From assembly GCA_963805985.1 (NCBI GenBank), contig CAWDWG010000001.1, positions 434,001 through 498,000 of the forward strand: a DNA stretch of 64,000 bases, given 5' to 3'. The translations under genes and the position numbers were made by a program. This document shows, one piece after another, positions 1 to 8,992 of this stretch. Each line of letters starts with the position of its first letter. Position 1 is the first letter of the stretch. Below the pieces are notes generated by a model that did no database searches, had not been told where the DNA came from, and saw nothing but the letters and a program-made list of their open reading frames with translations. The stretch is from Bog-257 sp963805985. GTDB lineage: Bacteria; Acidobacteriota; Terriglobia; Terriglobales; Acidobacteriaceae.

Positions 1-1
1 G

Positions 2-655
2 TTGGAAGATGTCTTCAAGAAGACCATGCCAACCCAGATGGGCTACGACTGGAGCGGCATGTCGTACCAGCAGCAGAAGGCCGCACAAGGCGTCAGCCCG
101 AGCACCATCTTCGGCCTGTCGTTCCTGGTCGTGTTTCTGATCATGGCCGCGCAATACGAAAGCTGGACGCTGCCCTTTTCGGTTTTGCTGGGCGTGCCGA
201 TCGCGGTCTTTGGAGCCTTCGTCGCTCTTTACTTCCGCAAGCTCGACAACGACGTGTACGCGCAGATCGGGCTGGTGATGCTGATCGGGCTGTCGGCCAA
301 GAACGCCATCCTCATCGTGGAATTCGCCAAGATGGAATACGACAAAGGCGCAACGCTGCTCGACGCGTCCCTCACTGGCGCCAAGCTGCGCCTGCGGCCC
401 ATCCTGATGACGGCATTCGCCTTCATCCTGGGTTGCGTGCCGCTCTGGGTAGCTACCGGAGCCGGCGGCATTTCGCGACAAGTTCTGGGATCGGTGGTGA
501 TTGGCGGAATGCTCGCGGCGACCATCCTGGCAATCTTCTTCATCCCGGTTTCGTTCGATGTGGTCGAGCGATTTGGCATATGGATTGGCGGCAAGAAGGA
601 AGAGCCCAAGCCACACATATCGCCGGCGCCGGCGGAAGGAGCGGGCGATGACTAG
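2..655 (+). CDS. RND efflux pump inner-membrane protein, C-terminal part (5' truncated by window edge)
   Basis: This is the last 217 residues of an AcrB/MexB-type RND (HAE1) multidrug transporter; the gene begins upstream of the window. The visible part holds the C-terminal membrane bundle: the family segment FLIMAAQYESWTLPFSVLL, then GLSAKNAILIVEFAK and LRPILMTAFAFILG, and a last helix ending IFFIPVSFDVVERF. RND pumps are proton-driven and work as trimers with a periplasmic adaptor and an outer-membrane factor. The next gene encodes such a factor and overlaps this one by 8 bases, so the two are translationally coupled. The substrate cannot be read from this fragment. Confidence 0.93.
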   Translation: MEDVFKKTMPTQMGYDWSGMSYQQQKAAQGVSPSTIFGLSFLVVFLIMAAQYESWTLPFSVLLGVPIAVFGAFVALYFRKLDNDVYAQIGLVMLIGLSAKNAILIVEFAKMEYDKGATLLDASLTGAKLRLRPILMTAFAFILGCVPLWVATGAGGISRQVLGSVVIGGMLAATILAIFFIPVSFDVVERFGIWIGGKKEEPKPHISPAPAEGAGDD

Positions 656-2045
656 GACGAGAATAGCCACCGTAGCTGTGCTCCTGCTTGCGCTGGGCGG
701 CTGCAAGGTCGGACCCAACTATCAGCGGCCGCCGCTAACGGTACCTGACCAGTATCGCGGCGTGGCTCCCGATCAAACGGCGCAACAGCAAGCCAGCGAA
801 GACTTCGCGCTCATGAAGTGGCCAGCGGTCTTCCAGGATGAGACGCTGCGGAGCTTGATCAAGGAAGCGCTGGCCAATAACTACAACATGCGGATTGCCG
901 CGACTCAAATCCTGCAGGCCAGCGCCAACCTGGGGATCGTTCGCGCCAATCAGTTCCCCACCGTCGGCGGAACGTTCTCCATCGCCAATCAGCAGGCAAC
1001 GCCGCTAGCTACTGGCTCGCCTACGATCGACACAGCGGGATTACAGCTCAACTACATCGTCGATTTCTGGGGACAATACCGGCGCGCAACCGAGGCCGCG
1101 CGGGCTCAGTTGCTCGCGACCGTTTACGCCAAAGATGTGGTGCAAATCACGCTGGTCTCGCTGGTCGCAGAGAACTACTTCCTGCTGCGCCAGTACGACG
1201 CGCAGCTCTCGTACTCGAAAGAGACGGTTGACGCCGACAAGCAGATCCTCAATCTCAACACGATCCGGTACAAGGGCGGCGACGTTGCCATTACCGATGT
1301 CTACCAGGCGCAGGTGCTGGTGCAGCAAGCCGAGGCCGAGGTCATCAGCCTGCAGCAGGCGATTGAGCAGACGGAAAACAACATCAGCATCTTGCTCGGC
1401 AAGAACCCGCAGGCAATTGCCCGCGGCTTGAGCCTGATGGAGCAACCGCATCTGCCGGAGGTTCCGGCGGGATTGCCGTCAGCGCTTTTGCAGCGCCGTC
1501 CCGATGTGCGCCGCGATGAAGAAAGCCTGGTTGCCGCCAATGCGAACGTCGGCGTTGCCAAGGCGGCGTTCTTCCCGCAAATTTCTCTGACCGGCCAGTT
1601 CGGCGCGACGAGCACCGCCATCTCGAGCTTTCTCCAGGGTCCGGCAACCTTCTGGGCGGTGGGTGGACAGGTCGTGCAGCCAATCTTTGAAGGCGGCAGA
1701 ATCAGAAGCGGCTATCGCCTGGCCTGGGCGCAGCGCGATCAAGCTGAGCTGGTCTACAAGCAAACTGTGCTGACCGCATTCGGCGATGTTTCCAATAGCC
1801 TGGTGGGCTATAACGATTCGCGTCTGTACCGCGAAAAGATCGACGAGCAGACCAACACCTACCGAGAGACCGCGCGGCTGGCGACGGTTCGCTATCAGGG
1901 CGGTGTGACCAGCTTCCTCGAAGTTCTGGTTACCGAGCAGGACTACTTCACCTCCGAACTACAACTGGCCCAGGCCTGGTTCCAGGAGATGCAAAACTAC
2001 GTTCAGCTGTACCAGGCGCTCGGCGGAGGATGGGATCAGCAGTAA
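648..2045 (+). CDS. Outer-membrane efflux lipoprotein, NodT/OprM family
   Basis: 465-residue outer-membrane factor that forms the exit duct of the RND pump encoded just upstream. The ATG at 648 is chosen because it gives a lipoprotein signal peptide (VAVLLLALGGC, lipidated Cys about residue 20) followed by the family start KVGPNYQRPP. The frame stays open further upstream, but that part lies inside the pump gene. Two TolC-type repeats can be seen, each with a helical barrel segment, including SALLQRRPDVRRDEESL in the middle and VRYQGGVTSFLEVL near the end. The 8-base overlap with the transporter marks an operon; the adaptor gene is presumably upstream of the window. Confidence 0.93.
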   Translation: MTRTRIATVAVLLLALGGCKVGPNYQRPPLTVPDQYRGVAPDQTAQQQASEDFALMKWPAVFQDETLRSLIKEALANNYNMRIAATQILQASANLGIVRANQFPTVGGTFSIANQQATPLATGSPTIDTAGLQLNYIVDFWGQYRRATEAARAQLLATVYAKDVVQITLVSLVAENYFLLRQYDAQLSYSKETVDADKQILNLNTIRYKGGDVAITDVYQAQVLVQQAEAEVISLQQAIEQTENNISILLGKNPQAIARGLSLMEQPHLPEVPAGLPSALLQRRPDVRRDEESLVAANANVGVAKAAFFPQISLTGQFGATSTAISSFLQGPATFWAVGGQVVQPIFEGGRIRSGYRLAWAQRDQAELVYKQTVLTAFGDVSNSLVGYNDSRLYREKIDEQTNTYRETARLATVRYQGGVTSFLEVLVTEQDYFTSELQLAQAWFQEMQNYVQLYQALGGGWDQQ

Positions 2046-2119
2046 ATCGATGTGCCGGTGAAACCGGTTCGTGCTGGATAGCCCTGGAGTTCGAGTAAAC
2101 TAGCCGGGGTTCCCGTCTC

Positions 2120-3445
2120 ATGACGTTCCTGAACTCGCGCGTGATCCGCCTCGCAGTCGCCAGCATTCTGGGCGGACTTCTGATCGGATTCGTGGGCGGA
2201 GCCTTCCGCTACTGTCTCATTCTGTCCGACAATTGGCGAACTGAGATGATCACGTGGGCGCACCATTGGCCCTACTTTGCGTGGATCCTGCCCGTCCTCG
2301 TGGGGGCTGGAGGCGCTTATGTAGCGCGTCTTCTGGTCATCAAGTTCGCGCCCACCGCCGAAGGAAGCGGCGTACAGCGCGTGGAAGCCGTGTTCAGCGG
2401 CGAGGTGAAGTCCGCCTCCATGGCCATTATTCCGGTGAAGTTCTTTGGCGGCCTGCTGGCGATGGGTTCGGGACTCGCTTTGGGACGCGAAGGCCCAACC
2501 GTGCAGATGGGCGCATCCTTCGGCGAGCTGGTGTCGCGCTTTCTGCTGAAGAAGGACGAGGATCGCCGCATCGTCGATGCCGCCAGTGCAGGCGGCGGAC
2601 TGGCCGTCGCCTTCAACGCCCCGATCGGCGGCTCGATCTTTGTTTTCGAAGAGCTCACCAGTAACTTTACCCCGTGGCTGCTGGTTTCCACGCTGGCCGC
2701 GGCCACGGTAGCCGTGTGGCTCATGCGAATCCTGTTGGGTAACACGCTGAGTTTTATTGTGCCGCAGGTGAGCCCAACCTGGGTGTGGAGTAAGTGGCCG
2801 TTTGTTTTGCTGGGCGCGTTTCTGGGAGTCGAGGGCGCGATCTATAACGCGATCATCATGGCGCTGCTTCGTGCCTCCGACAAAATCTCGCGAATTTCGT
2901 CGCTGAACCGCGCCGCGATGATCGGGGGGCTGGTGGGACTGGTCGCATGGTTTGTACCGGGCATGATCGGCGGAGGCGAAAGCCTCACCCAGGCGATTCT
3001 CTCCAACCGGTTCCAGCTCGGGAGCCTCGCGGCTATCTTCCTGGTCCGATTTCTTATAGGCCCGCTATCCTACGCTGTGGGAGCTCCCGGAGGATTGTTC
3101 GCCCCCCTGATTCTGTTGGGCGCCGCTTCGGGCGCGCTTTTCGCGGGAATCTTGAATCACTTCACTGCCGTGGGACATTTGGACCCGGTGGCCTGCGGCA
3201 TCGTCGGCATGGGCGCGCTGTTCACGGCCAGCGTGCGCGCCCCATTGACCGGCATTGTCCTGGCCGTCGAGATGACCGGACGAGCCGATCTGACTTTGGG
3301 GCTGCTGGGCGCTTCCCTAATGGCGATGCTGGTGGCGATGCTGCTGCAGAGCGACCCGATCTATGAGAGCCTGAAGCGGCGCATGCTGTCTCAGACTACT
3401 GTCAATCGCCGACGGGTTGACGTGGGCGTGCAGGCGGCTCATTGA
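2120..3445 (+). CDS. ClC-family chloride channel/transporter
   Basis: 441-residue polytopic membrane protein of the ClC family. It shows the three anion-pathway signatures in order: EGSGVQRVEA (the GSGxP-type loop, with Gln in place of the usual Pro), GREGPTVQMG with the gating glutamate at about residue 124, and GAPGGLFAPL near residue 330. Bacterial ClC proteins are usually Cl-/H+ antiporters, used for example in acid resistance. There is no C-terminal CBS pair, so it is the short form. It begins 74 bases after the efflux gene on the same strand and may be cotranscribed, although a functional link is not evident. Confidence 0.93.
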   Translation: MTFLNSRVIRLAVASILGGLLIGFVGGAFRYCLILSDNWRTEMITWAHHWPYFAWILPVLVGAGGAYVARLLVIKFAPTAEGSGVQRVEAVFSGEVKSASMAIIPVKFFGGLLAMGSGLALGREGPTVQMGASFGELVSRFLLKKDEDRRIVDAASAGGGLAVAFNAPIGGSIFVFEELTSNFTPWLLVSTLAAATVAVWLMRILLGNTLSFIVPQVSPTWVWSKWPFVLLGAFLGVEGAIYNAIIMALLRASDKISRISSLNRAAMIGGLVGLVAWFVPGMIGGGESLTQAILSNRFQLGSLAAIFLVRFLIGPLSYAVGAPGGLFAPLILLGAASGALFAGILNHFTAVGHLDPVACGIVGMGALFTASVRAPLTGIVLAVEMTGRADLTLGLLGASLMAMLVAMLLQSDPIYESLKRRMLSQTTVNRRRVDVGVQAAH

Positions 3446-3453
3446 TTCCTGGG

Positions 3454-4356
3454 TCAGGAAACGCTGACGATGGCTTCCATCGTGTGCTGCTGTCCCGGCG
3501 CCAACTGAACCGCAAAATCCCCGACATTGCTGGTCTCAATGCAAAGCATTCTCTTCCACTGATCGGCCTCCATGTCTGACATTGTCAGAGCCTTCTCGCT
3601 CCATGGATTCCAGATAACCGTAGTCAGCGAGTTTTCCTTCGTCACGACGATCCTACGTTGTAGGACAGGGTCGGCAAGGGACAAGGGGTGAGTGGTGTTG
3701 AGATAAACACGGTCGGTTTCGCGGGTGATACGAATGTCGCCATCCTGCGTCTTTTCGCGATAGGCGTCGGTTTTGTCGAGGTAGTGAATGCCATCCAGGC
3801 CGGATATGGAGGCTTTTGTCGCGTCTCCCACATTGTGGTAGGCGTGGAGGGCTTCCTCGAAACGCAACGGTTCCGGACCGGTATTCGACATAATGAGTTC
3901 AAGCGCTAATTCAGATCCGAAGGTCGCGCGGTAGACCAGGCGGAAATCCGGCGCGTACCATGGCTTGGTGTCGGGACCGCTTTCGGTGGAGAGTTCTACG
4001 GAGACCGCGCCGGCGTTGGCGGTAACTTTCTCCAGCTTCCATTCCCTGGTACGCACAAAACCATGGGCCGGCGCATGGGGGTCGTCAGCTTTATCGCCAA
4101 ACCAGGGGAAACAGATGGGAACTCCGCCGCGAATCGCGTGACCGTCCTGCCAAGGGGATTTTGAGCTGACGAAGAAAACCTCTTCTTTGCCGGCCGGCTT
4201 CCACGCGGTGACGTGTGCGCCGTGGAGGTAAATCTCCCCCGTTGCAATCGGTGTGGTGATTTGTACTCTTGCCAATCCGCCGTTACCGGCTGACACCTGG
4301 GCGACTCCAGGGATTCCCATGCGACGTTGCAGTTCGGCAATATCCGCGGTTGTCAT
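3454..4356 (-). CDS. D-hexose-6-phosphate mutarotase / aldose 1-epimerase family (YeaD-like)
   Basis: 300-residue protein of the galactose-mutarotase fold, closest in pattern to YeaD, which interconverts alpha and beta glucose 6-phosphate. Recognisable segments are GEIYLHGAHVTAWKPAG, AIRGGVPICFPWFG, HAPAHGFVRTREW (with the catalytic-type His) and FEEALHAYHNVGD. The ATG at 4356 follows a purine-rich GAGGAT and matches the family start; the frame stays open to about 4527 but that stretch is palindromic repeat DNA. It is convergent with the ClC gene, with stop codons 8 bases apart. Its place beside transaldolase, gnd and pgl fits a role in supplying hexose phosphate to the pentose phosphate pathway (inference). 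Confidence 0.87.
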   Translation of the reverse strand: MTTADIAELQRRMGIPGVAQVSAGNGGLARVQITTPIATGEIYLHGAHVTAWKPAGKEEVFFVSSKSPWQDGHAIRGGVPICFPWFGDKADDPHAPAHGFVRTREWKLEKVTANAGAVSVELSTESGPDTKPWYAPDFRLVYRATFGSELALELIMSNTGPEPLRFEEALHAYHNVGDATKASISGLDGIHYLDKTDAYREKTQDGDIRITRETDRVYLNTTHPLSLADPVLQRRIVVTKENSLTTVIWNPWSEKALTMSDMEADQWKRMLCIETSNVGDFAVQLAPGQQHTMEAIVSVS

Positions 4357-4406
4357 GTCCGTTGATCCTCGCTGGTTAGATATGTTACTCGTGGAGAGGG
4401 AGTGCC

Positions 4407-4613
4407 GCCGGCTGAAGCCGGCTGTGATCGACAATAAATAACTTGTCGGCACGGCTGAAGCCGTGCCCTGATACAGGGCACGTCGAAAGGCAAGGTTTGG
4501 CGAAGGGCAAGGCATGTCGAAGGGCAAAGCAGCCTGTGAAGTCGTGTCATTGCAGCGCGCGGTTGCTGGCGGCGGGGACGCCGCCAGGACAGCCGGCCGG
4601 AGGCCGGCGCTAC
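4407..4613. repeat. Cluster of intergenic palindromic repeats
   Basis: The 500-base gap between the mutarotase gene and tal contains several hairpins. At 4407-4423 and 4448-4467 two arms flank a TGAAG core (GCCGGC-TGAA-GCCGGC and GGCACGGC-TGAA-GCCGTGCC). At 4462-4480 lies GTGCCC...GGGCAC. At 4567-4613 there is a double hairpin (GGCGGC/GCCGCC, then GCCGGCC/GGCCGGC) ending CCGGCGCTAC. The last unit recurs nearly unchanged at 63953-64000. No protein is expected here. The rest of the gap (4614-4860) shows nothing clear. Confidence 0.8.
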
Positions 4614-4874
4614 TCGAAAAATCTCGAAGGCCAGCTCCACTGTGTCGTACACATACAGTCTAAGAACGCGTCGGCAAATCCGGCCGTGATTGTTAATCTC
4701 CCGTGAATTGGCTTGGGACGTTGTATAGTGTCAATGCACCAGCCCCGCGGGCGAGGCTATGCCGAAACAGGCTGCACGATTGGGTAATCGGCAAGAAAAT
4801 CCAACTTAATGCAGGATGCCAATCTTCTACCCTGAGTGATCAGGCCGGCGGCTATTTAATTTGAGGTGAAACGA

Positions 4875-5960
4875 ATGAAGGCGACGCAGACTTTGCACGA
4901 TCTTGGCCAGAGCCTTTGGCTGGATAACATCACGCGTGACCTGCTGGACACTGGCACGCTGAAGGGCTACATCGACGAGCTGTCGGTGACTGGGCTGACT
5001 TCCAACCCGACGATTTTCGATCAGGCGATCAAGAAGAGCGCTTCCTACGACCCGGCGATTCAGCAGAAGCTGAGCGAGGGAAAATCCGGCGAAGGGCTGT
5101 TTTTCGAGCTGGCGCTGGAGGACCTGACGCGCGCCGCCGATCTGTTTCGCAATGTCCACAACCAGACGAAGGGGGTCGATGGCTGGGTGTCGCTGGAAGT
5201 TTCGCCGCTGCTGGCTTATGACACCGCGAGCACGCTGACTGCCGCTAAAGACCTGCACGCCCGCGCTGCACGCCCGAACCTCTTCATCAAGATTCCCGGC
5301 ACACAGCAAGGACTGCCCGCGATTGAGGAAGCGATCTTTGCCGGCGTCTCTATCAATATCACCTTGTTATTCTCGCGCGAGCAGTATCTGGCGGCAGCCG
5401 AGGCCTATCTGAAGGGCATCGAACGCCGCATCGCCGCCGGGCTGAGCACGAACGTCGGCTCGGTTGCATCGGTCTTCATCAGCCGATGGGATGTGGCCGT
5501 TTCCAAGACAGTCTCCGACGATCTTCGCGACAAGCTAGGCATCGCGATCGCCCAGCGGATCTACAAGGCCCACTGCGACCTGATGGCCACGCCGCGCTGG
5601 AAAGCGATTGCCGACGCCGGATACAATCCGCAGAGGCTTCTGTGGGCCAGCACCGGAACCAAAGACCCGCGCGCCTCGGATACGCTGTACATCACATCGC
5701 TGGCCGCGCCGAATACCGTGAACACCATGCCGGAGGGCACGCTGAAGGCGCTGGCTGATCACGGCCAGATTGGCGGCGTGATGGCGCGCGATGGCGCGGA
5801 CTGCGAAGAAGTGATCGCGAAGTTCGGCAAGCAAAGCGTCAATGTGGACGAGTTGGCTGCCCGTCTTCAGGAAGAGGGCGCGAAGTCGTTCACCGATTCG
5901 TGGCATGAGTTGATGAAGGTAATCGAGTCAAAGAGCATGGTGCTGACGCAGGGCGCCTAA
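4875..5960 (+). CDS. tal: Transaldolase
   Basis: 361-residue transaldolase, which moves a dihydroxyacetone unit from sedoheptulose 7-phosphate to glyceraldehyde 3-phosphate in the non-oxidative pentose phosphate pathway. The N-terminus LGQSLWLDNITRDLL, the segment GLTSNPTIFDQAI, and ARPNLFIKIPGT with the Schiff-base Lys are diagnostic. FISRWDVAV and RLLWASTGTKDP follow in the C-terminal half. The length matches the longer tal form found next to glucose-6-phosphate isomerase or gnd in many bacteria. The ATG at 4875 is preferred because GAGGTG at 4863-4868 sits at ribosome-binding distance; a GTG at 4866 would overlap that site. It leads a tal-gnd-pgl cluster. Confidence 0.95.
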   Translation: MKATQTLHDLGQSLWLDNITRDLLDTGTLKGYIDELSVTGLTSNPTIFDQAIKKSASYDPAIQQKLSEGKSGEGLFFELALEDLTRAADLFRNVHNQTKGVDGWVSLEVSPLLAYDTASTLTAAKDLHARAARPNLFIKIPGTQQGLPAIEEAIFAGVSINITLLFSREQYLAAAEAYLKGIERRIAAGLSTNVGSVASVFISRWDVAVSKTVSDDLRDKLGIAIAQRIYKAHCDLMATPRWKAIADAGYNPQRLLWASTGTKDPRASDTLYITSLAAPNTVNTMPEGTLKALADHGQIGGVMARDGADCEEVIAKFGKQSVNVDELAARLQEEGAKSFTDSWHELMKVIESKSMVLTQGA

Positions 5961-6019
5961 CTCTAGCCAAGAAAATTCAGCCGTTCAGTTCAACAACATT
6001 TGTGGGAGAAGGAGCAATC

Positions 6020-7040
6020 ATGCAACTGGGAATGGTGGGTTTGGGACGTATGGGCGCCAACATGGTGCGTCGCCTGATGAAGGCGGGACACGAGTGTGTG
6101 GTTTACGACGTGTTCCCCAAGTCGGTGGAAGAGCTGACGAAAGAGAAGGCGATTGGTTCGTCTTCTCTGCAGGACTTCTGCAAGAAGCTGAATAAGCCGC
6201 GCGCGGTGTGGATGATGGTCCCGGCGGGTGTGGTGGATGAAACCATCGCCGGCATTCTGCCGCATCTCGAATCGGGCGACATCCTGATCGACGGCGGTAA
6301 CTCGTATTACATCGACGATATTCGCCGGGCGAAGGAGCTTGCGCCTAAGGGCATTCATTATGTCGATGTCGGCACCAGCGGCGGCGTGTGGGGTCTAGAG
6401 CGCGGCTACTGCATGATGATTGGCGGCGAGCAGGCGACGGTACAGCATCTCGATCCCATCTTGAAGACGCTGGCACCGGGCATTGGCAACATCGATCGCA
6501 CGCCCGGCCGGGAAAAAGCCGGTGGCACTTCGGAAGAAGGCTATCTGCACTGCGGCCCCAACGGCGGCGGTCACTTCGTGAAGATGGTGCACAACGGTAT
6601 CGAGTACGGCATCATGGCCGCCTATGCCGAGGGACTGAACGTGATCAAGTCAGCCAACGTCGGCAAGAAGAAAGGCGAGGTCGACGCCGAGACGACGCCG
6701 CTACGCGATCCCGAGCACTACATGTACGACTTCAACCTGCCGGATGTGGCCGAGGTTTGGCGGCGCGGCAGCGTGATCGCGTCGTGGCTGCTTGATCTCA
6801 CAGCTTCTGCGCTGATTGAGGATCCGCAGCTGGCGAAGTTTGCCGGACGCGTTTCGGATTCCGGAGAAGGCCGCTGGACGATCAAGGCCAGCCATCGACG
6901 AAGGTGTGCCGACTTCGGTGCTGACAACCGCGCTGTATGAGCGGTTCAGCTCGCGTGGCGAGGCTGACTTCGCCGATAAATTGCTGTCTGCGATGCGGTA
7001 TGAGTTTGGCGGGCATTTGGAGAAGGCGGCGGGTAAGTAG
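6020..7040 (+). CDS. gnd: 6-phosphogluconate dehydrogenase, decarboxylating (frameshifted)
   Basis: Short-form (YqeC/GndA-like, about 340 residues) enzyme converting 6-phosphogluconate to ribulose 5-phosphate, CO2 and NAD(P)H. The Rossmann start MQLGMVGLGRMGANM, the substrate segment DVGTSGGVWGLERGYCMMIGG, and GGHFVKMVHNGIEYGIM with the catalytic Lys and His are intact. The frame breaks at about 6887-6891 after GRWTIKA. The C-terminal part (IDEGVPTSVLTTALYERFSSRG to LEKAAGK) continues in the +1 frame to 7040, which fits one extra base. As read, translation would end at 6940 with about 17 wrong residues. This is either a sequencing indel or a real lesion. Upstream GGAGAAGGAG is a good ribosome site. 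Confidence 0.9.
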
Positions 7041-7048
7041 GTCATCGT

Positions 7049-7165
7049 GGCACCCAGGTTAGCGCCAAACGATGGCGCGAACCTGGGGCACCGGCGCGGG
7101 GGATTTGGTTGTGGCCAGCGGAAAGCAGATCCCTCGTCGGGCTAAAGCCCTCCTCATGATGACAA
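7049..7165. repeat. Two intergenic palindromic repeats
   Basis: 7049-7092 is a hairpin with arms CCCAGGTTAGCGCC and GGCGCGAACCTGGG around AAACGAT. The same unit occurs inside rimO at 53163-53204. 7124-7165 contains AGCAGATCCCTCGTCGG and ends TGATGACAA; it is one arm of the unit whose two arms are both present at 48568-48659. Both lie between gnd and pgl. Confidence 0.75.
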
Positions 7166-7220
7166 TTCTTCAGATTCCCGCATCCTGCTATGCGGCTTAC
7201 GGGAGACGACTGGAACGGTT

Positions 7221-7918
7221 ATGAAGGTTGAGATTCTTCCTGATGAAGCGTCGCTGGCGAAGCGTGCGGCGGGCGTGATCGCTGCCGCGGCTCGCGAAGC
7301 TGTGGCTGCTCGCGGACGGTTTGTTATGGCGGTGAGCGGCGGCAAGAGCCCGTGGGTGATGCTGGCGGATCTGGCTGATGAGGATGTTCCCTGGGCTAAT
7401 GTGCACGTCTTCCAGATCGACGAGCGCATCGCTCCCGCAGGCGATCCGGATCGCAACTACGTTCATCTCCGCGACAGCTTGTTGCAACACGCTCCCATTC
7501 CACCGGAGCAGATTTATGCGATGCCAGTCGAGCAGCCGGACTCGGAAGCCGCAGCCAGCAGTATGCGCAAACGCTGGAAGGCGTTGCCGGCAAGCCTCCG
7601 GTGCTGGACCTGGCGCACCTTGGTCTCGGCCCCGATGGCCACACGGCGTCGCTGATTCCCGGCGATCCGGTACTGAACGTGACCGATCGCGACGTTGCCA
7701 TCACCGGCGTGTATCAGGGACGCCGCCGCATGACGATGACCTATCCGGTGATCAATCGCGCCCGCAAGATCATGTGGCTGGTGAGCGGCAAGGACAAAGT
7801 AAATGCCTTCCCCAAGCTGCGCGCAGCCGATCCCTCGATTCCCGGCGGCCGCATCAGCCAGGCGCAGGCACTGCTGCTAGCGGATCGCGACGCTACGGGC
7901 GAGTCTGATAAAGCTTAA
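7221..7918 (+). CDS. pgl: 6-phosphogluconolactonase (frameshifted)
   Basis: Enzyme hydrolysing 6-phosphogluconolactone to 6-phosphogluconate, the step before gnd. The first part carries VMAVSGGKSPWVMLADL (phosphate-binding loop) and VFQIDERIAPAGDPDRNY. The second part carries DLAHLGLGPDGHTASLIPGD, the lactonase signature, and GVYQGRRRMTMTYPVIN. The two halves are in different frames: the shift lies at about 7551-7558, where one base appears to be missing, after which QYAQTLEGVAGKPPVLD reads on. As written the first frame ends at 7655 and the second to 7918. The summed length (about 232 residues) is normal for the family. Confidence 0.88.
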
Positions 7919-7951
7919 GCCGGACGAAACTTTTCTGTTCACTGCGACCCG

Positions 7952-8839
7952 ATGAATTTGATCGTGAGGCAGCTAACTGCTCAGAGTGGCAAACTAGCGG
8001 TCCTGGTAGCCGTGCTGTTGATGGCCGCGACAGCTGTGGCGCAATCTACGGCCACGCCGGAAGGCCCTGTCGGCCCGCAAGCTGGTGCAGCCGCGGCTAA
8101 CGTCACTAACTGTGGAGCATTCGCCGCCCAAGACGCCAGCCTCGAGCTGATTTCGAAGCTCTGCGGATTTGCGCTTACCTATGGCCACCGGCTTCCCGAC
8201 TTCATCGTGCAGCAAAGCACTACTTCTCGTGGACCGCTTTCCACGGTCGTAATCAGCGCGCAAGTTACGTATCGCGGCGGCCTGGAACACTATTCTCAAG
8301 TGACGATCAATGGCAAACCGCTCGCGCAAAATGCGCACGCTGGTGCTGATCTACGCCTATTTACCAGCGGTGAGTTTGGGCCGCTACTGGTTAATCTTTT
8401 CGAAGTGCCGGGCGCGGTCGAGTTCAAGTTTCGCAAAACTGAGACGTTGAACGGAGTGCCGGCTGCCGTTTATGAATTCCGCCTGCCGAAGAAAAAGAAT
8501 ACGTTTTGGGCCTTACGAGGTCCCAGGGGACAACTGAAACCGGAGTTTCACGGCCAATTGTGGCTGGAGCCAACGGATGGCTACCCGTTGCGCGAAGAGG
8601 TGGCGCCGGTAAATCTGGAACCTATGGACATGATAGCCGCTGCGACTTTCCTCACCGATTATGCGATGACTGCGGTGAAGGATGCGGGGACGTTTCTGCT
8701 TCCAGTCAAGTCTGAGTCGACGGTGTGCCTCGGATATAACGGCACTCGAGAATCTTGCACGACCAACGTTGTCGCCTTCCACGATTACCAGAAGTTCGTT
8801 GCCACCAGTCGTATCGTCCCAGCCAATTCGCAACCGTAA
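7952..8839 (+). CDS. Secreted protein of unknown function
   Basis: 295-residue protein not assigned to a family. It begins with a clear Sec signal peptide (LAVLVAVLLMAATAVAQS, cleavage near residue 31), so it should be periplasmic or outer-membrane associated. Two Cys residues (NCGAF and KLCGF) lie early in the mature part and two more (VCLGYNGTRESC) near the end, suggesting disulfides. The body (QVTYRGGLEHYSQVTINGK, TSGEFGPLLVNLFEV, AAVYEFRLPKKKNTFW) has alternating beta-strand character. It follows pgl by 33 bases, but its role there is unclear. Confidence 0.75.
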   Translation: MNLIVRQLTAQSGKLAVLVAVLLMAATAVAQSTATPEGPVGPQAGAAAANVTNCGAFAAQDASLELISKLCGFALTYGHRLPDFIVQQSTTSRGPLSTVVISAQVTYRGGLEHYSQVTINGKPLAQNAHAGADLRLFTSGEFGPLLVNLFEVPGAVEFKFRKTETLNGVPAAVYEFRLPKKKNTFWALRGPRGQLKPEFHGQLWLEPTDGYPLREEVAPVNLEPMDMIAAATFLTDYAMTAVKDAGTFLLPVKSESTVCLGYNGTRESCTTNVVAFHDYQKFVATSRIVPANSQP

Positions 8840-8992
8840 CCGCGCCCACTCGGGGATCGATTGTACTAGTAAGATCCGCTTTCGGTCCGTTACAAACCTT
8901 ACAAATATTCACTAATTGCAACACTCCGGTGATGCCGATCAGTGTTCCTATGAGTAGCCGGTCCTCCCCTTAGGACAAAAAAGGAGGCGGAT

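Noticed and set aside
4253..4706. Two short plus-strand frames between the mutarotase gene and tal
   Set aside because: They consist of palindromic repeat DNA and antisense of the mutarotase start.
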